A stretch of 14,914 nucleotides of DNA, from the NCBI GenBank assembly GCA_001871755.1, contig MNXL01000313.1:1-14914 (forward strand). The letters run 5' to 3'. A model generated the notes under the pieces. It worked only from the letters and a program-made list of their open reading frames with translations. It had not been told where the DNA came from and did not search any database. Each line of letters begins with the position of its first letter. The stretch's first letter is position 1. This stretch comes from Anaerolineae bacterium CG2_30_64_16. GTDB lineage: Bacteria; Chloroflexota; Anaerolineae; CG2-30-64-16. The translations under genes were made by a program, and so were the position numbers. This document shows positions 6,665 through 12,806 of this stretch, one piece after another.

Positions 6665-9160
6665 TCACCGCTGGACGAGCCTGGCCACGGTCACGCCCTC
6701 GCCGCCTTCGTTGGCCTCACCGGCGCGGAAATCGCTGACCAGGGGGTGGCCGCGCAGTTCGTCGCGCACGGCCTGGCGCAGCGCGCCGGTCCCTTTGCCG
6801 TGGATGATGCGCACCCAGGGCAGCCCGGCCAGATACGCCGTGTCCAGATAGCGATCCAGCTCGACCAGCATGTCGTCCACGATCAGCCCGCGCAGGTCCA
6901 GCTCCATGCCGGGATCGGCCGGCCGCGGCACGGATGGGCTGGCCTGCACCGCGGGGCGCGCGCCACGCTCCTGCAACTCCACGCGGTGCGGGGCCAGTTT
7001 CAGTCGGAAAGAGCCGACCTTGACCTCCACGTCGCGCGGTCCGACGTTGACCACGTCGCCGGCTGCCTGCAACGACGGCACCCAGACTCTGTCACCCACC
7101 TCCAACGGCCCGTCGATCACGACCGGCACGGCCGCGGCAGGCGGGGGGAGCGGTTGCGCCTGTTGCGCGCGTCTGGCCAGTACCGCCTCGGCCTCGGCCA
7201 GCCAGGCGCGGTGCAGGCTGGCCGCGGCGCCGGGGCTGCCGGCCGGCGGTATCTCGACCGCGGCCAGCCGTTCCTGCACCTGAGCGATCTCCTGGCGAGT
7301 CGCCGCCAACTCCGCCCCGGCCTCGGCGCGCGCGGCCGAGAGCACCTCGCGGCGGGCCTCCTCGATCCGGGCTAACCGGTAGCGCAGGTCCGCGTTGAGC
7401 GCCTCGGCGCGGCGCTGGGCGGACTTGGTCTCCGCCTCGGCCGCCAGCGCAGTCTCGCGCGCCCGCTTGATCTCGGCCAGCATCGTCTCGGCTTCCAGCG
7501 ACTGGGGTGACACCAGCGCCTCGGCCTGGGCCACGATCGCCTGTGCCAATCCCAGCCGTCGGGCGATGGCGAAGGCGTTGGACTGGCCGGGCAGCCCGAT
7601 GGTCAGTTTGTAGGTCGGGCTGAGGGTCTCGATGTCGAACTCGACGCTGGCGTTCGCCACGAAGGGCGTGCTGTGGGCGAAGACCTTCAACTCGGAGTAG
7701 TGGGTCGTCGCCAGGGTGGTGACCCGGCGCTCCAGCAAGGTGTTGAGCAGCGCCTGGGCCAGCGCGGCTCCCTCTTCCGGGTCAGTGCCCGCGCCCAATT
7801 CGTCCAGCAGGACGAGCGACCGGGCATCCGCCTGCTCCAGGATCTCGACGATGTGCGTCATGTGCGACGAGAAGGTGGACAGGCTCTGCTCGATGCTTTG
7901 CTCGTCGCCGATGTCGGCGAAGACCTGCTCGAACACCGACACGGCCGCGCCCTCGGCCGCGGGAATCGCCAGCCCGGCCTGCGCCATCAAGGTAAGCAGT
8001 CCGGTCGTCTTCAGCGACACAGTCTTGCCGCCGGTGTTGGGACCAGTGATCAACACGATGAAGTAGTCGTCGTCCAGGTAGATGTCCACGGGGACGACCG
8101 TCAGCGGGTCGAGCAACGGGTGCCGCGCCTGGAGCAGTTTGATGACACTGCCAGGATGTTCGATTGCAGATTGCGGATTGTGGATGGCAGGGGGCGGACT
8201 TGCTTTGCGGTGCTTTGCCTTCAATCCGAAATCCGAAACCTGTGCTGAGCCCGGTCGAAGCATCCGAAATCCGAAATCGTGCAGCTCCGGCTCGACCGCG
8301 CGCAGCTCGTTGGCGTAGCGGGCCTTGGCGAAGATCAGGTCCAGGTCGCCTAATGCCTCGACGATGATGCGAATGGTGTCGGCGTGGGCCGCGATGACCT
8401 CGGTGAGCGCCGCCAGGATCCGGCGGATCTCCTCTTCCTCGGCCAGTTGCGCCTCGCGCCACTGGTTGTTCAGGTCCACCACGGCCATCGGCTCGATGAA
8501 CAAGGTCGCCCCACTGCCCGATTGGTCGTGGACCAGGCCCGGGATGCGGCCTTTGAATTCGGCGCGCAGCGGGATGACGTAGCGGCCCTGGCGCTGGGTG
8601 ACGATCGGCTCCTGCAAGTACTGCGCATTGGCCGGCGTGTTGACGATGCGTTGCAGCCGTTCCAGCAGCCGGCTGTGCGCGGTGCGCAGCTCGCGACGGA
8701 TGCGGCCCAGGGCGTCGCTGGCGCTGTCCAGCACTTCGCCGCGTTCATCGATGCAGCGCCCGATCTCGTCGATCACCGTCATGGGCACTGCGATGCGCAG
8801 CGCGACATCGGCGACGTGCGGGAACTGGTCGGCCAGCCGGCTCATCGCCCGTTGTAGGGAGCGGGCGCGCTGCAACGTGTAGCGGATGTCGATCAGATCG
8901 GCGGGCAGCAGTGGGCTGCCGCGCACCGCCTGTTCGACCTGTGGGCGCAGATCGTGGACGCCGCCGATGTAGATGTCGCTCTTTTCCTCCAGCAGCCGCC
9001 GCGCCTCGCGGGTTTCCGCCTGCCACTCCTGGGCCAGGCGGATGTCGTCAGTCGGCAGGAGCGCGCGGGCCCGCTCGGCGCCCAGTGAAAAGGAGGTGAA
9101 ATGGGCCAGCCGGTCGCGGATCTTGTCGAATTCGAGAACTCGGAGGGTTCGTGAGTCCAT
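6665..9160 (-). CDS. mutS2: MutS2 family DNA mismatch/ribosome-rescue ATPase with Smr domain
   Basis: MutS2 proteins bind branched DNA or collided ribosomes, depending on species. This one has 831 residues against a usual 780-800. Walker A is GPNTGGKT (373-380), the STFSSHMTHI signature is at 428-437 and Walker B LVLLDE at 449-454. A coiled-coil rich in Ala, Glu and Arg follows. The C-terminal Smr nuclease domain has LDLRG (754-758) and HGKGTG (787-792). I chose ATG 9160, giving the typical MDSRTLRVLEFDKIRDRL start; an upstream extension to 9331 is not MutS2-like. Residues about 295-339, between the core and ATPase domains, are an in-frame insert made of intergenic-type repeats (8144-8278), which accounts for the extra length. 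A -10-like box seven bases before ATG suggests a leaderless mRNA. Confidence 0.95.
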   Translation of the reverse strand: MDSRTLRVLEFDKIRDRLAHFTSFSLGAERARALLPTDDIRLAQEWQAETREARRLLEEKSDIYIGGVHDLRPQVEQAVRGSPLLPADLIDIRYTLQRARSLQRAMSRLADQFPHVADVALRIAVPMTVIDEIGRCIDERGEVLDSASDALGRIRRELRTAHSRLLERLQRIVNTPANAQYLQEPIVTQRQGRYVIPLRAEFKGRIPGLVHDQSGSGATLFIEPMAVVDLNNQWREAQLAEEEEIRRILAALTEVIAAHADTIRIIVEALGDLDLIFAKARYANELRAVEPELHDFGFRMLRPGSAQVSDFGLKAKHRKASPPPAIHNPQSAIEHPGSVIKLLQARHPLLDPLTVVPVDIYLDDDYFIVLITGPNTGGKTVSLKTTGLLTLMAQAGLAIPAAEGAAVSVFEQVFADIGDEQSIEQSLSTFSSHMTHIVEILEQADARSLVLLDELGAGTDPEEGAALAQALLNTLLERRVTTLATTHYSELKVFAHSTPFVANASVEFDIETLSPTYKLTIGLPGQSNAFAIARRLGLAQAIVAQAEALVSPQSLEAETMLAEIKRARETALAAEAETKSAQRRAEALNADLRYRLARIEEARREVLSAARAEAGAELAATRQEIAQVQERLAAVEIPPAGSPGAAASLHRAWLAEAEAVLARRAQQAQPLPPPAAAVPVVIDGPLEVGDRVWVPSLQAAGDVVNVGPRDVEVKVGSFRLKLAPHRVELQERGARPAVQASPSVPRPADPGMELDLRGLIVDDMLVELDRYLDTAYLAGLPWVRIIHGKGTGALRQAVRDELRGHPLVSDFRAGEANEGGEGVTVARLVQR
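8144..8278 (-). repeat. Repeat mosaic inserted in frame inside mutS2
   Basis: Read on the plus strand, the segment contains heptamers GATTGCA, GATTGCG, GATTGTG, GATGGCA (8162-8189) and two 10-bp direct repeats beginning TGCTTTGC (8201-8220). Next come AAATCCG-type heptamers (8222-8242), the CTGAG...TCGAAG repeat (8245-8260) and more AAATCCG-type heptamers (8260-8280). In mutS2 it encodes about 45 residues of low complexity, including DFGFRMLRPG and HNPQSAI, which MutS2 proteins normally lack at this point. The reading frame is open throughout, so the gene is probably functional. Confidence 0.85.
8245..8260 (+). repeat. Short repeat CTGAGCCCGGTCGAAG
   Basis: A 16-bp copy of a repeat with CTGAG and TCGAAG blocks, flanked on both sides by AAATCCG-type heptamers inside mutS2. 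Related copies lie at 9403-9421 and, degenerate, at 6589-6607. Sequences of this kind are widespread as dispersed intergenic repeats in several bacterial groups. Confidence 0.7.
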
Positions 9161-9167
9161 GTGAGAC

Positions 9168-9173
9168 AGTATA
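9168..9173 (-). promoter_or_regulatory. -10 box of mutS2, implying a leaderless transcript
   Basis: The minus strand reads TATACT here, five of six bases matching the TATAAT consensus. Seven bases separate it from the mutS2 ATG, so transcription would start at or next to the start codon. No Shine-Dalgarno is visible. The -35 region is poor: CTTTCA lies 16 bases upstream, with only weak similarity to TTGACA. Confidence 0.5.
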
Positions 9174-9390
9174 ACACAGGCAGAGATAATGAAAGCTGTC
9201 CAGGCGGTATAGAATACCATCCGCCAGCAATCCCTGGGCAAAACCCGCTTGTCCACGGTGGCGCGGTCACAGACCGGCCACAGCCCCGGATTATTGAGAA
9301 GTCGCCATGAACTTCGTTCACCACCAAGCATGAAAACGGGTAGCGAACGTCCATTTTCAGATCAGTTTCTCATGCCGCGCGCGGCGCCTG

Positions 9391-9434
9391 TCCTGAGCCG
9401 CGTCCTGAGTCTATCGAAGGGCCGCGTCGAAGGG
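9391..9434 (+). repeat. Nested CTGAG...TCGAAGG repeat with 5-bp duplication
   Basis: An inner 19-bp unit (9403-9421, TCCTGAGTCTATCGAAGGG) is flanked by CCGCG on both sides (9398-9402 and 9422-9426). Removing the inner unit and one CCGCG leaves TCCTGAGCCGCGTCGAAGGG, itself a complete copy of the same repeat. The arrangement looks like one copy inserted into another with a short target duplication, though slippage could also produce it. Confidence 0.65.
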
Positions 9435-9451
9435 CCACGGCGGATGAAAAC

Positions 9452-9513
9452 GCTCGTAGTGACGACTTTAGTCGTCCTGTGACAGACGAACGGCTGAAGT
9501 CGTTACTACGAAC
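9452..9513. mobile_element. 62-bp imperfect palindrome (REP/MITE-like) at the toxin break
   Basis: Left arm 9452-9474 begins GCTCGTAGTGACGACTTTAG. Right arm 9491-9513, when reversed and complemented, begins GTTCGTAGTAACGACTTCAG. The 23-bp arms match at 18 or so positions, with a 16-bp centre. It would form a strong hairpin in DNA or RNA. It encodes nothing and needs a transposase from elsewhere if mobile. It overlaps the premature stop of the PIN toxin remnant, which suggests it, or the event that placed it, removed the rest of that gene. Confidence 0.7.
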
Positions 9514-9649
9514 CCACCCGGCGGCTATTTTCAGGGCAGATCGGGGTGACACTTGCGAGAAACAACGGGTTTTCCTCAACGTAGTAAATGACCGGGGCGG
9601 TATCCAGGAAGAGGTGTGTGACTTCAAGAAGCGCCTCAGCAACCTTCAT
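9506..9649 (-). pseudogene. Truncated PIN-domain toxin (VapC-type)
   Basis: The frame from ATG 9649 gives 47 residues. Residues 11-36 (THLFLDTAPVIYYVEENP, then LFLASV) are a typical PIN-domain N-terminus, including the first catalytic Asp in FLDTAPVIYY. PIN toxins need about 130-150 residues and three more acidic residues; here the match ends at about residue 37 and the frame runs out through PENSRRVGS to TAG, inside an inverted-repeat element. The start codon overlaps the antitoxin stop codon (ATGA, 9646-9649), the usual toxin-antitoxin layout. The toxin is therefore almost certainly inactive. The C-terminal part is absent from the window. Confidence 0.85.
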
Positions 9650-9900
9650 AGTGTCCTTTTCCATCGTTGCTCGCGGCTTTCATCATCTTTACGCCGATTG
9701 CGCGACACCCATGCCTGGGTGTCTTCACCGACCATCGGACAAGGCGCTGCTCCGCGAATCTCGCGCCACCGGCGCCCCGACCCGTTTGACCGATAAACTC
9801 GCTGCATCTTGCCTGCAAGCAAGGCAATCAGGTACAACTGTTCATTGGCCGAGAGCGCTTCGGCTTGTCTGGCTATCTCCATCACTGCATTGGTTGTCAC
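9646..9900 (-). CDS. Antitoxin-like protein paired with a broken PIN toxin
   Basis: The product has 84 residues. A helical N-terminus (AVMEIARQAEALSANEQLYL) resembles antitoxins of the 'eALsaeEQ' kind. It is followed by RRWREIRGAAPCPMVGED and TQAWVSRNRRKDDESREQRW, a C-terminal pattern I associate with antitoxins of PIN-domain toxins in Chloroflexota and Cyanobacteria, where this tail would bind the toxin. The GTG start at 9900 is chosen because GAGGTG lies six bases upstream; ATG codons at 9912 and 9924 are possible in frame. The toxin gene starts within its stop codon but is cut to 47 codons, so this antitoxin is left without an active target. It reads away from the nucleotidyltransferase gene. 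Confidence 0.78.
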   Translation of the reverse strand: MTTNAVMEIARQAEALSANEQLYLIALLAGKMQRVYRSNGSGRRWREIRGAAPCPMVGEDTQAWVSRNRRKDDESREQRWKRTL

Positions 9901-10103
9901 GTGCATCACCTCAGGCATGGTATGGTCGGTAACGTTGAAGTGGAATGCGACATTAAGCGTTCCGCCAGGTCGGTCACCGGTACAATACCATAGATGGCGT
10001 ATTCTTGCAACCAGACTAACCTGCAGCAATTCCACATATGCCCCAACTGCCCAAAGGATGAACTGCCGCTTGTCCAACGCCCTTTCCTGTGATAACATGC
10101 TGC

Positions 10104-10133
10104 TTGTAACGCATTGCGCCAGCGTGTTACAAT
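10104..10133 (+). promoter_or_regulatory. Promoter of the nucleotidyltransferase operon (extended -10)
   Basis: TTGTAA (10104-10109) is followed after 18 bases by TACAAT (10128-10133), five of six matches to the -10 consensus, preceded by TG one base upstream (10125-10126), which makes an extended -10. Transcription would start near 10140, giving a leader of about 45 bases. A second weaker pair, TTGTCC (10070-10075) and TAACAT (10093-10098) with 17-base spacing, lies just upstream. Confidence 0.6.
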
Positions 10134-10143
10134 TCCGCTGTTC

Positions 10144-10178
10144 ATTCCCAATCCGCAGTCCGCCATCTATAATCAAGG
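10144..10178 (+). repeat. Eroded heptamer tract (ATCCGCA family) in the leader
   Basis: Five 7-bp steps can be read as ATTCCCA, ATCCGCA, GTCCGCC, ATCTATA, ATCAAGG. They decay from left to right and run into the AAGGAG ribosome binding site at 10175-10180. The first units belong to the same kind as the GATTGCG/GATTGCA units in mutS2, read in reverse. The call is tentative because the units are degenerate. Confidence 0.5.
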
Positions 10179-10185
10179 AGCTTTC

Positions 10186-12720
10186 ATGAAAGCGGTCGTG
10201 ATGGCTGGGGGCGAGGGTTCTCGTCTGCGCCCGCTGACCCTTAACCGACCCAAGCCGATGCTGTCGGTGGTGAACCGGCCGATCCTCGGTCACATCCTGC
10301 ACCTGCTCGAGCAACATGAGATCCTTGACGTGGTGATCACGTTGCAGTACATGGCGGCCCAGGTCCAGGATTACTTCGGCGATGGCCGATTGCTCGGTAT
10401 GAATATCGAGTATGCGATCGAGGAGTCGCCGCTGGGCACGGCGGGCAGCGTCAAGAATGCCCATCCCCTCGTGGCCGATGGCGAGCCGTTCCTGGTGATC
10501 AGCGGCGACGCGCTGACCGACCTCGATCTGACGACGCTGCTGAAGTATCACCGCGACCGGGGCGCGCTGTTGACCATGGCCCTCTACCACGTCCCGGATC
10601 CGCTGGAGTACGGCGTGATCAACGTGCACGAGGATGGCCGGATTGCGGCGTTCATGGAGAAGCCAAGTTGGGGGGAGGTCACGTCCGACACGGTCAACAC
10701 CGGCATCTACGTGGTGCAACCCGAAGTGCTGGCGCGGATCCCGACCGGGCAGGCCGTGGACTGGAGCCAGGATGTGTTTCCCGAGATGCTGGCGCGGGGC
10801 GCGGGCATTTACGGCTACGTTGCCGGCGGATATTGGTGCGACATCGGCACGCTGAGCGAGTACCGCCGTGCCAATGGGGATCTGCTCAACGGCCGGCTGC
10901 GGTTGGGGGACCTGGGCCAGCATATCGGTGGTGGCATCTGGACCGGCGGCGCGGTGCAGATTGCCCCTGACGCGCAGCTTTTTGGCCCGATCTACCTGGG
11001 AGAAGAGGTGCAGGTCAAAGGGGGCGTGTTGGTTCACGGGCCGGCCGTCGTGCGAGACTACACGATTCTGGACAACCGCGTCCGGGTAGACCGCAGCATC
11101 ATCTGGCGCAACTGCTACATCGGCGAGGGCGTGGAGCTGCACGGCGCGGTGATCGGCCGGCAGTGCAGCTTGAAGGCGCGGGCGATAGTGTTCGAGGGCG
11201 CGGTGGTGGGCGATCGAACGGTAGTCGGCGAGGGCGCCATGATCCAGTCTGGCGTCAAGATCTGGCCTGGCAAGGAAGTGGACACCGGAGCAGTCGTCAA
11301 TCACAGCCTGATCTGGGGATCGCAAGGGCGGCGGGTGCTGTTTGGTCGGTATGGCGTGACCGGCGTGGTCAACGTCGATCTGACTCCGGACTTCGTGGCC
11401 CGGCTGGCCACGGCCTTTGGCTCGGTGTTGCCCAAAGGCAGCACCGTCACCATCAACCGAGATGCCCATCGCAGCCCGCGCATGATCAAGCGAGCCATGA
11501 TCTCGGGGCTGCCAGCGGCGGGCAACAACGTGCGAGACCTGGGCACCGTGCCGATCCCGGTAGCGCGTTATTACACCCGCACAACCGGTGCGGCCGGCGG
11601 CGTGCACGTTCGGCTCTCCCCTTACGATCAGCGGGTCGTAGACATCCGTTTCCTCGACTGTAACGGCCTGAACCTGACCCGGGAACGGGAACGCGCGGTC
11701 CAGCGAGTGTTCTTCCGCGAGGACTTCCGCCGGGCCTACATGGAGGATATCGGCAGCATCGACTACGCGCGAGACGTCGTGGATGTCTACACGCAAGGAT
11801 ACCTGGCCGTGATCAACAGCCAGGCGATCCGCGCCGCAGCCTTCAAGATCGTTGTGGATTATGCCCATGCGCCGGCGGCCGATGTGCTGCCCAATCTGCT
11901 GGAAAGACTCAACGTAGAAGTCGTGCCGCTCAACGCCCGCATCGACCCTAACAAGACCTCGATCCTCCAGGCGGAGTTCTGGTCCGAGCGCGTCCAACTG
12001 GCCAAGATCACCGCGGCGTTGGACGATATCAGCCTCGGGGTGCGGCTGGACGTCGGGGGCGAGAAGATTTTCGTGGTGGATGATAGTGGGACCAATCTGC
12101 CCGATCCCGTCATGGCCGCGGCGATGGCGGAACTGGTTTTCCGGACGCATCCAGGCAGCACAATTGTGGTGTCGGTCGATCAGTCGCAGCTCTTCGAACG
12201 GTTGGCTGCGCGGCATGGTGGGCACGTGCGCCGGTGTCCGGTCGAGAGCCAGGCGTTGATGCAGGCGGCCGTCCAGAATGCGACCGCGATGGCCTGCGAT
12301 GGCACCGGCAATTTCGTCTTCCCGGCGTTTCATCCGGCGGTCGATGGTCTGATGGCGCTGGGCAAGCTGTTGGAGTTGTTGGCGTTGCAGCGGACGCGGC
12401 TCTCCGCGGTGGTGGCTGACCTTCCGGCGTTCTTCATGGCTGCTGACGAGGTCGAAGGCACGTCCGAGACCAAGGGCCGCGTCATGCGGCGCCTGATGGA
12501 ACATTTCGCCGGTCGTCGTCAGGAGATGTTGGACGGGATCAAGGTTTTCCTGGACGACGTGACATGGGTGCTGATCTACCCCGATCCTGACACGGCACGG
12601 TTCCACGTGGTGGCTGAGGCCGATTCGGATGCCGCGGCGCAGCAAATCGTCGCGGAGCACTCTGAGCTCGTGCGCCACCTGGTACAGAGAACGTGCGCCG
12701 ACGTGGCGCAAGTAGCGTAG
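10186..12720 (+). CDS. Sugar-phosphate nucleotidyltransferase fused to phosphomannomutase-like domain
   Basis: This 844-residue three-part protein is commonly called mannose-1-phosphate guanylyltransferase in this family. Residues 1-235 form the nucleotidyltransferase, with MAGGEGSRLRPLTLNRPKPM at the nucleotide site. Residues about 245-400 are a left-handed beta helix of hexapeptide repeats. Residues about 400-844 have the phosphohexomutase fold, but its active-site motifs are altered. VRLSPYD (Ser478) stands where TASHNP is expected, VVDDSG (630-635) where DGDADR is expected, and YPDPDT (798-803) replaces RPSGTEP. The last part may therefore be regulatory or have another specificity. ATG 10186 has AAGGAG five bases upstream. 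An intact mutase follows 86 bp downstream. The product is probably GDP-mannose or a related sugar nucleotide; the sugar is not provable here. Confidence 0.88.
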   Translation: MKAVVMAGGEGSRLRPLTLNRPKPMLSVVNRPILGHILHLLEQHEILDVVITLQYMAAQVQDYFGDGRLLGMNIEYAIEESPLGTAGSVKNAHPLVADGEPFLVISGDALTDLDLTTLLKYHRDRGALLTMALYHVPDPLEYGVINVHEDGRIAAFMEKPSWGEVTSDTVNTGIYVVQPEVLARIPTGQAVDWSQDVFPEMLARGAGIYGYVAGGYWCDIGTLSEYRRANGDLLNGRLRLGDLGQHIGGGIWTGGAVQIAPDAQLFGPIYLGEEVQVKGGVLVHGPAVVRDYTILDNRVRVDRSIIWRNCYIGEGVELHGAVIGRQCSLKARAIVFEGAVVGDRTVVGEGAMIQSGVKIWPGKEVDTGAVVNHSLIWGSQGRRVLFGRYGVTGVVNVDLTPDFVARLATAFGSVLPKGSTVTINRDAHRSPRMIKRAMISGLPAAGNNVRDLGTVPIPVARYYTRTTGAAGGVHVRLSPYDQRVVDIRFLDCNGLNLTRERERAVQRVFFREDFRRAYMEDIGSIDYARDVVDVYTQGYLAVINSQAIRAAAFKIVVDYAHAPAADVLPNLLERLNVEVVPLNARIDPNKTSILQAEFWSERVQLAKITAALDDISLGVRLDVGGEKIFVVDDSGTNLPDPVMAAAMAELVFRTHPGSTIVVSVDQSQLFERLAARHGGHVRRCPVESQALMQAAVQNATAMACDGTGNFVFPAFHPAVDGLMALGKLLELLALQRTRLSAVVADLPAFFMAADEVEGTSETKGRVMRRLMEHFAGRRQEMLDGIKVFLDDVTWVLIYPDPDTARFHVVAEADSDAAAQQIVAEHSELVRHLVQRTCADVAQVA

Positions 12721-12806
12721 GATCCTCTCGGTTCTTCGGGGCCCGGATTGTTGAACAAATATGTAGCGGAGCATCGATCATACTCGACAGGTGAGGGTTT
12801 ATCACA

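Larger units (their letters stand above)
9161..9505. other. Repeat-rich intergenic region between mutS2 and the broken toxin
   Basis: This gap of about 345 bp holds the mutS2 promoter at its left end, the nested CTGAG...TCGAAG repeat (9391-9434) in the middle and most of an imperfect inverted-repeat element (9452-9513) on the right. I see no gene. Short open frames on both strands are unrelated to any family I recognise. The missing C-terminal part of the PIN toxin is not present here in any frame. Confidence 0.7.

Noticed and set aside
9161..9331. 57-residue N-terminal extension of MutS2
   Set aside because: MutS2 proteins normally begin at the MDSRTLRVLEFDKIRDRL-type sequence, and a -10-like box lies inside the proposed extension.
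9370..9642. 90-codon minus-strand frame over the toxin remnant
   Set aside because: It is out of frame with the recognisable PIN sequence and has no motif of its own.
9910..10113. Possible gene relic upstream of the antitoxin (a minus-strand frame containing DKRQFILWAVGAYVELLQV)
   Set aside because: The peptide looks protein-like over about 25 residues, but I could not match it to a family or find a coherent start. The region also carries the plus-strand promoter.
9646..12774. A 1,042-codon open frame on the minus strand opposite the nucleotidyltransferase fusion
   Set aside because: It is the antisense of a clear enzyme gene, is rich in His, Arg and Gln without any family motif, and only its last 84 codons are real (the antitoxin).
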